A stretch of 64,000 nt of DNA from Methylocystis echinoides (GTDB taxonomy: Bacteria > Pseudomonadota > Alphaproteobacteria > Rhizobiales > Beijerinckiaceae): the NCBI RefSeq assembly GCF_027923385.1, contig NZ_BSEC01000001.1, positions 1,438,501 to 1,502,500 on the forward strand. Direction: 5' to 3'. This document shows, piece by piece, positions 55,405 to 64,000 of the stretch. Below the pieces are notes generated by a model, which had not been told where the DNA came from, searched no databases, and was given only the letters and a program-made list of their open reading frames with translations. Positions within the stretch are counted from its first letter, which is position 1; every line of letters begins with the position of its first letter. The position numbers and the translations under genes are program-made.

Positions 55405-56295
55405 TCATTGGCTCCCGAACCGGTCGGCGACCGCCTGCGCCGCCTTGACCAGCGCCGGGAAGAAATCGGCCCTGGACAGGCGCTCCGCATAGCAGGCGTG
55501 GTAGGCCTTGTCGGCCCCGCCCTGAATGGCGTCGTAGGCCGCCATCAGTTTCTGATCCCTGGAGCCGCCGTCCGTGTATTTCTTGTAGGTCTCTTCCGAC
55601 TTCCGCTGCGCCTCGGTCCAGACCGCCTCGCAGGCGGGGATCGGCCGGAAGGTCTGAGCCTTCTCCTGCGCAATATACAGCTTGTCGTCCTTCAGCACCG
55701 CGACCACGAGCTCCTGGTCCGGGTTCGGTCCGACATCCTGCGCCCAGCCGCCCAGAAGCGCGTGCGCCAGGCGTGCGCCCGCCGGCTTTTCTATGGGGAG
55801 ATCGGCCGTTTTCGTCAGCGCCGCGTCGACGCCGACGGCGGCGGTGTAAAATTCCGGATTGGCCAGCGCCGCCTCGACAGTCGGCGTCTGGCTGGATTTT
55901 GGCCGCCAATTGGCCGGCTGGCGCATCCAGCGGGCGAGAAGCCCGTCCGTTGTGACGCAAACCTGCTGCGCGCCATCCTCTGTCGAGAAGCGCAGCGCAT
56001 CGAGCCCGCCCGAGCCGACTTCATTTTTCGAGAGCGTGTAATAGGCGATCTTCCCGCTCGCCGGATAGGGCTTCACCGACAGGCCGCCAATGATGGATCT
56101 GAGCCGGGTCTCCAGCGCCGCCAGCGCCTGCTGATTGATCTTGCTGGCGTCGGCGTCGCGATTTTTCGCCTCGATCCTGGCAATCCTGGCGATGGCCGCG
56201 TCGCGGGCGGCGATGTAATCCGCCTCGGGCTGGGCGGCGTGCGCGGCCGTCAGGCCAATAAGCAGCAGGAGGAGGGCGATCGGCGCTGGTCTCAT
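55405..56295 (-). CDS. Exported protein of unknown function
   Basis: 296 residues from ATG 56293-56295. The signal peptide is [20 protein letters not shown], cut near AHAAQ. The mature protein has an N-terminal helix rich in Ala/Arg ([17 protein letters not shown]), then [20 protein letters not shown], an [20 protein letters not shown] region and a C-terminal [18 protein letters not shown]. Two cysteines could pair in the periplasm. I do not recognise the family. It is on the same strand as hslVU, 79 bases upstream of hslV, and divergent from hisB. Confidence 0.72.
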   Translation of the reverse strand: MRPAPIALLLLLIGLTAAHAAQPEADYIAARDAAIARIARIEAKNRDADASKINQQALAALETRLRSIIGGLSVKPYPASGKIAYYTLSKNEVGSGGLDALRFSTEDGAQQVCVTTDGLLARWMRQPANWRPKSSQTPTVEAALANPEFYTAAVGVDAALTKTADLPIEKPAGARLAHALLGGWAQDVGPNPDQELVVAVLKDDKLYIAQEKAQTFRPIPACEAVWTEAQRKSEETYKKYTDGGSRDQKLMAAYDAIQGGADKAYHACYAERLSRADFFPALVKAAQAVADRFGSQ

Positions 56296-56490
56296 GACAT
56301 TCTCCTGCGGGGCCGCTTTGGCGACGACACGCCTTACGGCGGAGGCGTACTTCCGTAAAGGGCAGGCAATTGCCCCGGCGCGCCATTTCGCGTAACCCCG
56401 GCACGGGTGGCGAACAGGCGACGAAATTGCTACAACCCGCCCCTCGCGACCGGCAGACGCCGGCCCGGAACCCCAGAAGGCCCATTCCCG

Positions 56491-57087
56491 ATGCGCAGCG
56501 CCACAATCGAGCGCAAAACCAAGGAAACGACGATCTCCGTCACCGTCGATCTCGACGGCGCGGGGAAGTCCGACATTTCGACGGGAATCGGCTTCTTCGA
56601 CCATATGCTCGACCAGATCGCCCGCCACGCGCCGATGGACCTGACGGTGCTCGCCAAGGGCGATCTCCACATCGACGGTCACCACACGGTGGAGGACGTC
56701 GGTCTCGCGCTGGGGCAGGCGGTGGACCGCGCGCTCGGCGACCGGGCCGGGATCACGCGCTATGGCGACGCCCATGTTCCCCTCGACGAGGCGCTGACCC
56801 GCGTCGTGGTGGATGTCTCCGGCCGGCCCTTTCTGGTCTATGACGTGGCCTTCCCGTCGGAGCGCATCGGCGCCTTCGACACCGAGCTGATGCGCGAATT
56901 CTTCCAGGCGTTCGCCGTGCAGGCGCGGATCGGGCTGCACATCGACAGTCTCAAGGGCGTCAACAGCCATCACATCGCCGAAAGCGCCTTCAAGGGCTTC
57001 GCCCGCGCCTTCGGCAAGGCCGTTGCGCTCGACCCGCGCCGCGCGCGCGGCGAGGCGCCGTCCACCAAGGGCACGCTGACCGCCTGA
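56491..57087 (+). CDS. hisB: Imidazoleglycerol-phosphate dehydratase
   Basis: 198 residues from ATG 56491. It dehydrates imidazole-glycerol phosphate in histidine synthesis. The two metal-binding His-rich motifs are present, [18 protein letters not shown] plus [17 protein letters not shown], and in the second repeat [16 protein letters not shown] with [18 protein letters not shown]. The length and the monofunctional form are normal outside enterobacteria. First of the his run hisB-DUF2628-hisH-hisA-hisF-hisE-coaA. Confidence 0.96.
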   Translation: MRSATIERKTKETTISVTVDLDGAGKSDISTGIGFFDHMLDQIARHAPMDLTVLAKGDLHIDGHHTVEDVGLALGQAVDRALGDRAGITRYGDAHVPLDEALTRVVVDVSGRPFLVYDVAFPSERIGAFDTELMREFFQAFAVQARIGLHIDSLKGVNSHHIAESAFKGFARAFGKAVALDPRRARGEAPSTKGTLTA

Positions 57088-57130
57088 GCGGCGGCTGGCG
57101 AGAGGGGCCATCGAGGAGGAGGGCGCGCCG

Positions 57131-57526
57131 ATGACGTCTTTTACTGTTCACATTCCGCCGACGCCGCCCGGCCAGCAGCCGGCGCCGGAGCAGATCGTCT
57201 TCCTGCGCGACAGTTTCTCGCCCGCCGCCGCGGCGTTTGGGCCGCTGTGGTTCCTGTGGAAGCGCGCCTGGGCGCCGGCGATCCTCTGGACGCTGGTCCT
57301 CGCGGCCATCGCCGGCGTGGGGGCGCTGCTGAAGGTTCCTGTCGACGCCATGAGCGTCGCCGGTCTCGCCGCCGCCGTGTTCCTCGGCTTCGAGGGCGGC
57401 CGCCTGCTCGCATGGTCGTTGCAGCGGCGCGGGTATGTCGAAAGCGACGTTGTGCTCGGCGAGAATCAGGAGGAGGCCGAACTGGTGTATTTCGAGCGCC
57501 TGCGCGCCGCGGAGAAAAGCGCTTGA
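57131..57526 (+). CDS. DUF2628 family membrane protein
   Basis: 131 residues from ATG 57131. After a Pro-rich start ([18 protein letters not shown]) come [20 protein letters not shown] and two hydrophobic helices ([37 protein letters not shown]). This is the DUF2628 pattern, a small inner-membrane protein of unknown function. It lies inside the his operon, and its TGA overlaps the TTG start of hisH by 4 bases, so its expression is tied to histidine synthesis genes. Confidence 0.82.
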   Translation: MTSFTVHIPPTPPGQQPAPEQIVFLRDSFSPAAAAFGPLWFLWKRAWAPAILWTLVLAAIAGVGALLKVPVDAMSVAGLAAAVFLGFEGGRLLAWSLQRRGYVESDVVLGENQEEAELVYFERLRAAEKSA

Positions 57527-58173
57527 CCACGGCGATCATCGATTACGGCTCCGGCAATCTGCATTCGGCGCAGAAGGCGTTCGAGCGCGCCGCGCGCGAG
57601 GCGGGCGTGACAGACGCGATCGAGGTCACCAACGATCCGGAGACGGTGCGCCGCGCCGACCGCGTGGTGTTGCCGGGCGTCGGCGCCTTCGCCGACTGCC
57701 GGGGCGGCCTGCTCGCGCTGCCCGGCCTCTATGACGCGCTGCAGGAAACGGCGATCGGACGCGGCCGGCCGTTTCTGGGCATTTGCGTCGGCATGCAGCT
57801 CATGGCCGCGCGCGGGCTGGAGCATGGCGAGACGCCCGGCCTCGACTGGGTTGGCGGCGATGTGGTCGCCATCGAGCCCGGCGATCCGTCGCTGAAAATA
57901 CCGCACATGGGCTGGAACACGCTAGCGCTGTCGCGCCCGCATCCCGTCTTCACCGACATCCCGACCGGCGAAAAGGGGCTCCACGCCTATTTCGTCCATT
58001 CCTATCACCTGAAACCGGCCGACGCGGGGCATGTGCTCGCGACAACCGATTACGGCGCGCCGCTCACGGCCGCCGTCGCGCGCGACAATCTCGTCGGCGT
58101 CCAGTTTCATCCCGAAAAGAGCCAGAGGCTCGGCCTCGCGCTCATCGCGAATTTCCTGAGGTGGCGTCCGTGA
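57523..58173 (+). CDS. hisH: Imidazole glycerol phosphate synthase, glutaminase subunit
   Basis: 216 residues from TTG 57523 overlapping the DUF2628 stop. Class I glutamine amidotransferase that feeds ammonia to HisF. The glutaminase triad is visible: nucleophile Cys in [15 protein letters not shown], and His/Glu in [13 protein letters not shown]. The start [19 protein letters not shown] is typical. The stop overlaps the GTG start of hisA. Confidence 0.95.
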   Translation: MTTAIIDYGSGNLHSAQKAFERAAREAGVTDAIEVTNDPETVRRADRVVLPGVGAFADCRGGLLALPGLYDALQETAIGRGRPFLGICVGMQLMAARGLEHGETPGLDWVGGDVVAIEPGDPSLKIPHMGWNTLALSRPHPVFTDIPTGEKGLHAYFVHSYHLKPADAGHVLATTDYGAPLTAAVARDNLVGVQFHPEKSQRLGLALIANFLRWRP

Positions 58174-58904
58174 TCCTTTTTCCCGCAATCGATCTGAAGG
58201 AAGGCCAGTGCGTCCGCCTTGCCCAGGGCGACATGGACCGCGCCACCGTCTTCAACGACGATCCGGCCGAGCAGGCGCGCGCCTTCCAGTCGCAGGGCTT
58301 CGAATATCTGCATGTCGTCGACCTGGACGGCGCCTTTGCGGGCGCGCCGCGCAATGCGGCGGCGGTCGAGTCGATCCTCAAGGCGCTGACGATTCCGGTC
58401 CAGCTCGGCGGCGGCATCCGCGACATGCGCACATTGTCCGGCTGGCTCGACAAGGGCGTGACGCGCGTCATCATCGGCACGGCGGCGGTGAAGGACCCGT
58501 CCTTCGTGCGCGAGGCCGCGCGCGTTTATCCCGGCCGTGTGGCGGTGGGCATCGACGCCAAGGACGGCATGGTCGCGGTGGAGGGCTGGGCGCGCACGAC
58601 GCGCATGTCGGCGCTCGATCTCGGCCGCAGCTTCGAGGACGCCGGCGTCAGCGCGATCATCTACACCGACATTTCGCGCGACGGCATTTTGACGGGCTTG
58701 AACATCGAGCAGACGCTGGCGCTCGCCAATGCGCTGACGATTCCGGTGATCGCCTCCGGCGGGCTCGCCTCGCTGGCCGACATCGAACGGCTGTTGCAGC
58801 CCGACTGCGCAAAGCTCGCCGGCGCCATCACCGGCCGCGCGCTCTATGACGGGCGGCTCGATCCGAAGCAAGCGCTGGCGCTGATCAAGAAGGCGCGGGC
58901 ATGA
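58170..58904 (+). CDS. hisA: Phosphoribosylformimino-AICAR phosphate isomerase
   Basis: 244 residues from GTG 58170, overlapping the hisH stop (GTGA). An Amadori isomerase with a beta/alpha barrel made of two half-barrel repeats: [18 protein letters not shown] with the first catalytic Asp, [18 protein letters not shown], and in the second half [16 protein letters not shown] with the second Asp. Standard length. A palindromic element separates it from hisF. Confidence 0.96.
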   Translation: MILFPAIDLKEGQCVRLAQGDMDRATVFNDDPAEQARAFQSQGFEYLHVVDLDGAFAGAPRNAAAVESILKALTIPVQLGGGIRDMRTLSGWLDKGVTRVIIGTAAVKDPSFVREAARVYPGRVAVGIDAKDGMVAVEGWARTTRMSALDLGRSFEDAGVSAIIYTDISRDGILTGLNIEQTLALANALTIPVIASGGLASLADIERLLQPDCAKLAGAITGRALYDGRLDPKQALALIKKARA

Positions 58905-58936
58905 CGCCATTCTACGAAAGCCGGGCGCGAGCTCAT

Positions 58937-59067
58937 CCCTCCCCTTTACGGGGAGGGTGGCCCCGCCGTAAGGCGGGGTCGGGTGGGGTAAAGCCACACC
59001 ATGGCGCTGGCGGCGAGAACCCCCACCCGGCGGTCTTCGACCGCCGACCTCCCCGCAAGGGGGAGGT
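58937..59067. repeat. Palindromic element between hisA and hisF
   Basis: About 130 bases made of four short hairpins: CCCTCCCCTTTACGGGGAGGG and CCCCGCCGTAAGGCGGGG on the left, CGGCGGTCTTCGACCGCCG and ACCTCCCCGCAAGGGGGAGG on the right. The outer arms are roughly inverted copies of each other. It is a different family from copies A and B. It lies 42 bases upstream of hisF. Confidence 0.85.
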
Positions 59068-59108
59068 ATGGCGCCCGGCGTCACAGATACTCGGCGAGGT
59101 CGCCTGAC

Positions 59109-59888
59109 ATGCTCAAAGCCCGCGTCATCCCCTGTCTCGACGTGAAGGAGGGTCGCGTCGTCAAGGGCGTCAATTTCGTCGATCTGCGCGACGCAGGCGA
59201 TCCGGTTGAATGCGCCATCGCCTATGACGCCGCCGGCGCGGACGAACTCTGCTTTCTCGACATTACGGCGAGTCACGAAAATCGCGGCATTCTGCTCGAC
59301 GTCGTGCAGCGGACGGCGGAAGCCTGTTTCATGCCGCTGACCGTCGGCGGCGGCGTGCGCACGCTGGACGACATTCGCAAGCTTCTGCTCGCCGGCGCCG
59401 ACAAGGCGTCGATCAACACGGCGGCGGTGTCGAACCGGCAATTCGTGCGCGAGGCGGCGGAAAAGTTCGGGTCGCAATGCATCGTCGTCGCCATCGACGC
59501 GAAGCAGGTCGCGCCCGGCAAGTGGGAAATCTTCACCCATGGCGGCCGCAAACCGACGGGCATCGACGCGGTGGACTTCGCGCGGGAAGTGACGGCGCTC
59601 GGCGCCGGCGAAATTCTGCTCACCTCCATGGATCGCGACGGGGCCAAGATCGGCTTCGACATTGCGCTGACCCGCGCGGTGGCGGACGCCGTGTCGGTGC
59701 CGGTGATCGCCTCGGGCGGCGTCGGCACGCTCGATCATCTGGTGGCGGGCGTTCGCGAGGGCCATGCGACGGCGGTGCTCGCGGCCTCGATCTTCCACTT
59801 CGGCGAATATACGATCCAGCAGGCGAAGCTGCACATGGCCGCGGCGGGGTTGCCGATGCGGCTCGATGGTCTGGAGGCGGTGGGATGA
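59109..59888 (+). CDS. hisF: Imidazole glycerol phosphate synthase, cyclase subunit
   Basis: 259 residues from ATG 59109. It closes the imidazole ring using ammonia from HisH. The catalytic Asps are in [19 protein letters not shown] and [16 protein letters not shown], with [12 protein letters not shown] and [14 protein letters not shown] phosphate-binding loops. Length and motifs are standard. It is followed by a palindromic repeat and hisE. Confidence 0.97.
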   Translation: MLKARVIPCLDVKEGRVVKGVNFVDLRDAGDPVECAIAYDAAGADELCFLDITASHENRGILLDVVQRTAEACFMPLTVGGGVRTLDDIRKLLLAGADKASINTAAVSNRQFVREAAEKFGSQCIVVAIDAKQVAPGKWEIFTHGGRKPTGIDAVDFAREVTALGAGEILLTSMDRDGAKIGFDIALTRAVADAVSVPVIASGGVGTLDHLVAGVREGHATAVLAASIFHFGEYTIQQAKLHMAAAGLPMRLDGLEAVG

Positions 59889-59917
59889 TGGCGTTTGAAG
59901 GGATTGCTGCGGCGGCG

Positions 59918-60033
59918 CCCCCTCCCTGTCCCTCCCCCGCTTCGCGGGAGAGGGGACGCTCGCGATCGGCGTTGCTGATGAAAGCCCGGCTCTGCTCCCT
60001 CTCCCGCGAAGCGGGGGAGGGACAGGGAGGGGG
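59918..60033. repeat. Palindromic repeat element, copy B, between hisF and hisE
   Basis: 116 bases with perfect terminal inverted repeats of at least 37 nt, beginning CCCCCTCCCTGTCCCTCC and ending GGGAGGGACAGGGAGGGGG. The 40-base centre (around CGATCGGCGTTGCTGATGAA) is not palindromic. It is the same family as copy A at 53,318. The right end provides GGGAGGGGG, which is the Shine-Dalgarno of hisE. Confidence 0.92.
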
Positions 60034-60039
60034 CCGGCC

Positions 60040-60363
60040 ATGACCTTCACGCTCGACGACCTCGCAACCCTCATCGCTTCCCGCCGCAACGACAGCGCCT
60101 CTACCTCCTACACGAAGAGCCTCTTCGACGCCGGCACGCCGCGCATCGCCAAGAAGCTCGGGGAGGAAGCGGTCGAGACGGTCATCGCCGCGATGGAGGG
60201 CGACAGGAAAGCCATCGTGAGCGAAACAGCCGATGTGCTCTATCACCTTCTGGTGTTGCTCGAAGCGCAGGACATTCCGCTGAGCGAAGTCGTCGCGGAA
60301 CTCGGCCGGCGCACGGCGCAATCCGGCCTTGCCGAAAAAGCCTCGCGCGGAGCCGGCGAATGA
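60040..60363 (+). CDS. hisE: Phosphoribosyl-ATP pyrophosphatase
   Basis: 107 residues from ATG 60040. It removes pyrophosphate from phosphoribosyl-ATP in the second step of histidine synthesis. MazG-like all-alpha fold with [40 protein letters not shown] and [17 protein letters not shown]. The ribosome-binding site comes from the right arm of repeat copy B. Its stop overlaps the coaA start (ATGA). Confidence 0.95.
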   Translation: MTFTLDDLATLIASRRNDSASTSYTKSLFDAGTPRIAKKLGEEAVETVIAAMEGDRKAIVSETADVLYHLLVLLEAQDIPLSEVVAELGRRTAQSGLAEKASRGAGE

Positions 60364-61322
60364 GCGACGCCGGCGCGCCCGAAAATGACGCGGCGATCAC
60401 GCCCTATCGCCATTTCTCGCGCACCGAATGGGCGTCGCTGCGCGCCGACACGCCGCTGACCCTCACGCTCGACGATCTCACGCGGCTGAAATCCGTCGGC
60501 GACCCGATCTCGCTGGAAGAAGTCATCGAAATCTATCTCCCGCTGTCGCGCCTTCTGGCGCTCTATGTTGCGGCGACCCAGGGGCTGTTCAAGGCGACGC
60601 AACGGTTTCTGGGCGCCGAGGACGGCAAGGTGCCTTACATCATCGGCGTCGCCGGTTCGGTCGCGGTCGGCAAATCGACGACCGCGCGCATCCTGCGGGC
60701 GATGCTGTCGCGCTGGCCGAACACACCGAAGGTCGAGCTCATAACGACCGACGGCTTCCTGCTGCCCAACGCCGTGCTGGAGCGCGAAGGGCTGATGGAG
60801 AAGAAGGGCTTTCCCGAAAGCTATGACAACAAGGCGCTGCTGCGGTTTCTCTCCGCCGTGAAGGCGGGCCGCCGGCATGTCTGCGCGCCGGTCTATTCGC
60901 ATCTCACCTATGACGTGGTGCCGGACGAAACCGCCTGTTTCGACGGTCCGGACATTCTGATCATGGAAGGCGTGAACGTGCTCGCCGCGCGCCCGTCGCG
61001 CCTGCCTCGCGAAATTCCCTTCGTGTCCGACTTCTTCGATTTCTCGGTCTATCTCGACGCCAGCGAGGAACTGCTCGAGCGCTGGTATGTCGCCCGCTTC
61101 CTGCGCCTGCGCGAAACCGCCTTCCGCGATCCGCGCTCCTATTTCCGTAAATACGCCGATCTGTCGGACGAGGAGACGGTGCGCGTCGCCAGGGATATCT
61201 GGACCCGCATCAATCTGGAAAACCTGCGCAGCAACATCGCCCCGACCCGCCCACGGGCGAGCCTGATCCTCACCAAGGGGGCGGATCACAAGATCGAGGA
61301 AGTCGCGCTGCGCAAGCTCTGA
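60360..61322 (+). CDS. coaA: Pantothenate kinase type I
   Basis: 320 residues from ATG 60360, overlapping hisE by 4 bases. It phosphorylates pantothenate, the first committed step of CoA synthesis. P-loop [67 protein letters not shown] and [16 protein letters not shown] are all present. Type I is the CoA-feedback-inhibited form. Its place at the end of the his run is a common rhizobial order. Confidence 0.96.
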   Translation: MSDAGAPENDAAITPYRHFSRTEWASLRADTPLTLTLDDLTRLKSVGDPISLEEVIEIYLPLSRLLALYVAATQGLFKATQRFLGAEDGKVPYIIGVAGSVAVGKSTTARILRAMLSRWPNTPKVELITTDGFLLPNAVLEREGLMEKKGFPESYDNKALLRFLSAVKAGRRHVCAPVYSHLTYDVVPDETACFDGPDILIMEGVNVLAARPSRLPREIPFVSDFFDFSVYLDASEELLERWYVARFLRLRETAFRDPRSYFRKYADLSDEETVRVARDIWTRINLENLRSNIAPTRPRASLILTKGADHKIEEVALRKL

Positions 61323-61380
61323 GCCTTCCGGCCCCCGGGCGGACCTGCTAGAACCGCCCTCCAGCATCTCGGGCACGCTC

Positions 61381-63291
61381 ATGCGCTTCTCACCCTCCTT
61401 CCTCGACGAGATTCGGGCGCGCGTGCCCGTGTCCGATGTCGTGCGCCAGAAGGTGAAGCTCAAGAAGGAGGGCCGCGAGTGGCGCGGCCTTTCGCCCTTC
61501 AACGCCGAGAAGACGCCCTCTTTCTATGTCAATGATCAGAAGGGCTTCTTCCACGATTTCTCCTCCGGCAAGCATGGCGACGGCTTCGACTTTCTGATGG
61601 AGACGGAAGGGCTCACCTTCCCCGAGGCGGTGGAGCGGCTTGCGGCGCTGGCCGGCCTGGCCATGCCGGTCGAGACCCCCGAGGAGCGCCAGCAGGACGC
61701 CCGCCGCGCGACGCTCGGCGACGCGCTGGAATGGGCGGCCGAGTTCTTCATCAAGCAGCTCGCGGCGCCGGCCGGCCGCGAGGCGCGCGCCTATCTCGAC
61801 CGGCGGCGGCTTTCCATGGCGTCGCGCGAGAAATTCCGGCTCGGCTATGCGCCGCCCGAGCGCCATGCGCTGCGCGACCATCTCGCCGGCAAGGGCGTCT
61901 CGGTCGAGACCATGATCGAGGCGGGGCTCCTTATCCATGGCGAGGACATCGCCGTTCCCTTCGACCGTTTCCGCAACCGGGTGATGTTCCCGATCTGCGA
62001 CCGTGCGGGACGCGTCATCGCCTTCGGCGGCCGCGCCATGGAGGCGGATGCCCAGGCGAAATATCTCAACTCGCCCGAGACGCCGCTCTTTCACAAGGGC
62101 GCGACGCTCTACAATCTCCACAACGCCCGCAAGGCCGCCCATGACGCGGGCAATGTGATCGCCGTCGAAGGCTATATCGACGTCATCGCCCTCACGGCGG
62201 CGGGCTTTCCGCAGGCGGTCGCGCCGCTCGGCACGGCGCTGACGGCGGACCAGTGCCAGCTTCTGTGGCGCATGTCGGAGGAGCCGACCCTCTGTTTCGA
62301 CGGCGACAAGGCCGGGCTCAAGGCCGCCTTCCGGGCCGTCGACACGGCGCTGCCGCTGATTGGTCCCGGCCGGACATTGCGCTTTGTGCTGCTCCCCGAC
62401 GGGCAGGACCCGGACGAGCTCCTGTGCGCCGGCGGGCCGACGGCGGTGGCCCAGGCGCTCGACAAGCCCCTGCCGCTCGTGGACATTCTCTGGTTGCGCG
62501 AGACCCAGAACGCGCTGCTCGACACGCCCGAGCGCCGGGCCGGGCTGGAGCGGCGCCTGCGCGAGATCGCCGCCCAGATCGGCGACGAGACGCTGCGCCG
62601 CTACTATGCCCAGGAATTGAGCGACCGGCTGGCCCGACTGCTCGGCCGCGCGCCAGCCGGCGGCGGCGGGCGGGGACGGGACTTTGCGCCGCGCCGGCGC
62701 AATTTCCCGCGCCGCGGCGAGCCCGAGACGGGGCCGGTGCGCATCAGTGCGGCGCTGGCCAACTCGCCAATGTTTCGTGGCGTCAAGCAGGCCATCGCGC
62801 CACGCGACGCCTTGATTTTGCTAATTCTCATGAACCACCCCGAGGTGCTGGCCGCGCAGGTGGAGGAGGTTGGCGGCCTCGAATTCGCCTCAGCCGAGGC
62901 GGCGGCGCTGCGCGACGCGATGCTGCGCTGGGCCGAGGCGGGCGGGGGCGCGCGGGAGGATCTGCAACACGCTCTGGAAGAGGCGGGGCTGAGCGGAATC
63001 GCCTCCCGCCTTGCGGCGATGGTCGCGCATGCGGGGCTGTGGAACGTGCGCCCGGAGGCGGCGGCGGCCGACGCCGCGGAGAGCCTGCGTCAGGCTTTGG
63101 TCTTGCATCGTCGTTTCTGGGCGTTAAATAAGGAGCTTCGCGCGGTAGAGGCCCGACTGGCCGAGAACGCCAGCGAATCCGATTTGGCGCGACTGAGGGA
63201 TATTCAAACGCAGCTGTCCGCGCTAGATGGCGCAGAGGCGGCCCTCGAAGGGTTTGGGGCCTCTTCCGGGCGGTCGACCCGCTCGCTTTGA
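61381..63291 (+). CDS. dnaG: DNA primase
   Basis: 636 residues from ATG 61381. Makes RNA primers at the replication fork. Domains: an N-terminal zinc-finger-like domain (residues about 30-70), the RNA-polymerase/TOPRIM core with IAVEGYIDVIALTAAGF and LCFDGDKAGLKAAF, and a C-terminal helicase-binding helical region ending ALDGAEAALEGFG. In the first domain the four usual zinc ligands are replaced: Ser38, Asn41, Asp59 and Ser62 stand where C, H, C and C are expected (GLSPFNAEKTPS, FFHDFSSGKHGD). The rest is normal, so the gene is active. It precedes rpoD by 208 bases. Confidence 0.96.
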   Translation: MRFSPSFLDEIRARVPVSDVVRQKVKLKKEGREWRGLSPFNAEKTPSFYVNDQKGFFHDFSSGKHGDGFDFLMETEGLTFPEAVERLAALAGLAMPVETPEERQQDARRATLGDALEWAAEFFIKQLAAPAGREARAYLDRRRLSMASREKFRLGYAPPERHALRDHLAGKGVSVETMIEAGLLIHGEDIAVPFDRFRNRVMFPICDRAGRVIAFGGRAMEADAQAKYLNSPETPLFHKGATLYNLHNARKAAHDAGNVIAVEGYIDVIALTAAGFPQAVAPLGTALTADQCQLLWRMSEEPTLCFDGDKAGLKAAFRAVDTALPLIGPGRTLRFVLLPDGQDPDELLCAGGPTAVAQALDKPLPLVDILWLRETQNALLDTPERRAGLERRLREIAAQIGDETLRRYYAQELSDRLARLLGRAPAGGGGRGRDFAPRRRNFPRRGEPETGPVRISAALANSPMFRGVKQAIAPRDALILLILMNHPEVLAAQVEEVGGLEFASAEAAALRDAMLRWAEAGGGAREDLQHALEEAGLSGIASRLAAMVAHAGLWNVRPEAAAADAAESLRQALVLHRRFWALNKELRAVEARLAENASESDLARLRDIQTQLSALDGAEAALEGFGASSGRSTRSL

Positions 63292-63499
63292 CGTTTCTGA
63301 ATGATCGCCTTTTTGAATGTGGTTAGCGGGGCGTTAAGACCACGCGGAGAATGTTGGGGACGAATCGGCGTCCGGCGGTCCACGCCCGCGCCGAATGGGG
63401 GGAGGAAGCCGGAGCGGGCTGTCTCCGGACTTGTCGAGAATACGAGGCCTGGCGGCCGTCCTCCGTGGAGAGGCGCCTGGAGCCCCTGTGGAGCTGTGA

Positions 63500-64000
63500 A
63501 TGGCGAAGAAAGACGAAGACAAGGTCGATAATGAGGGCGCCGCAGCGGTAGACGCCGCGGACGGGCCGCTTCTCGATCTCAACGACGCCGCCGTCAAGCG
63601 GATGATCAAGCAGGCCAAAAAGCGCGGCTTCGTCACTTACGCCGAATTGAACGCTGTTCTTCCTTCCGAAGAAGTGTCCTCCGACCAGATCGAGGACGTC
63701 TATGCGATGCTGTCGGAAATGGGCATCACCGTTTCCGAAGGCGACGATCCGGACGATGTCGAGGAAGAGCAGGCGGCTGAGGAGGAGGAAGCCGAGGGCG
63801 GCGAACTCGTCGAGGGCCCGCGCACGACCGCCGTCGCCACCCGCACTTCCGAGCCCGCCGACCGCACCGACGACCCCGTGCGCATGTATCTGCGCGAGAT
63901 GGGCTCGGTCGAGCTTTTGTCGCGCGAGGGCGAAATCGCCATCGCCAAGCGTATCGAGGCCGGCCGCGAGGCGATGATCGCGGGCCTTTGCGAGAGCCCG
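63500..64000 (+). CDS. rpoD: Primary sigma factor RpoD (sigma-70), cut by window end
   Basis: 167 residues are visible from ATG 63500 to the window end. Region 1.1 is present (LNDAAVKRMIKQAKKRGF, LNAVLPSEEVSSDQIEDVYA, then MLSEMGITVSEGDD), followed by a Glu-rich acidic linker and the start of region 1.2 (DDPVRMYLREMGSVELLSRE, AIAKRIEAGREAMI). The housekeeping sigma factor gene follows dnaG in many proteobacteria, and the order here agrees. The rest of the protein, with the core-binding and DNA-binding regions, lies beyond the window. Confidence 0.97.
   Translation, partial: MAKKDEDKVDNEGAAAVDAADGPLLDLNDAAVKRMIKQAKKRGFVTYAELNAVLPSEEVSSDQIEDVYAMLSEMGITVSEGDDPDDVEEEQAAEEEEAEGGELVEGPRTTAVATRTSEPADRTDDPVRMYLREMGSVELLSREGEIAIAKRIEAGREAMIAGLCESP

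Overview
The window is a GC-rich stretch of a chromosome that looks alphaproteobacterial (order Hyphomicrobiales/Rhizobiales). The evidence is the divK-pleD pair next to a DUF3572 gene, a NepR-type anti-sigma factor, the hslV-hslU and hisB-H-A-F-E-coaA block, and dnaG followed by rpoD. The hyp genes, the glycolate oxidase cluster and the overall style would fit a Methylocystis/Methylosinus-like methylotroph. That is a guess: no methane or methanol oxidation gene lies in the window.

Layout. 1-2,346 is the end of an integrated element: a helix-turn-helix protein cut by the window edge, an excisionase-like protein and a frameshifted tyrosine recombinase, ending at a tRNA(CAU) gene. 2,409-10,246 is housekeeping and metabolism: a class II aldolase beside mtnA, a standalone Anbu protease coupled to tsaC, an Ntn amidohydrolase, pgi and a CrtF-like methyltransferase. 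10,365-13,654 begins with tRNA-Arg and holds a more A+T-rich patch with an exported amidinotransferase and three small unknown proteins. 14,110-28,671 carries a DEAD-box helicase, a methyltransferase/YaiI run, an AI-2E family permease, an L,D-transpeptidase, an orphan NepR-like gene, an exported cyclase, an FMN hydroxyacid dehydrogenase and an ACP-ligase-acyltransferase fusion.

28,823-33,116 is redox and light sensing: cytochrome c, cytochrome b and a molybdopterin lipoprotein, then a short LOV photoreceptor with an SRPBCC partner, then a sterol-desaturase-like di-iron enzyme. 33,380-38,559 has a coiled-coil protein with a strong terminator, two GH1-type glycosidases and a PLP aminotransferase. 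38,765-43,512 is hypC-D-F-E, the maturation genes for [NiFe] hydrogenase, with no hydrogenase present. 43,645-50,656 has tRNA-Ala, pleD/divK and the glcG/glcDEF glycolate oxidase cluster. 50,835-64,000 is core housekeeping: trpS, rtcB, hslUV, the his genes, coaA, dnaG and the start of rpoD.

Two families of palindromic elements of about 110-130 bp sit in intergenic gaps, two of them inside the his operon. One copy supplies the Shine-Dalgarno sequence of hisE. The observations I rate highest are the LOV+SRPBCC operon, the exported amidinotransferase beside tRNA-Arg, the orphan NepR-like gene, the Anbu-tsaC coupling and the hisE-associated repeat. I found no CRISPR array and no complete insertion sequence.
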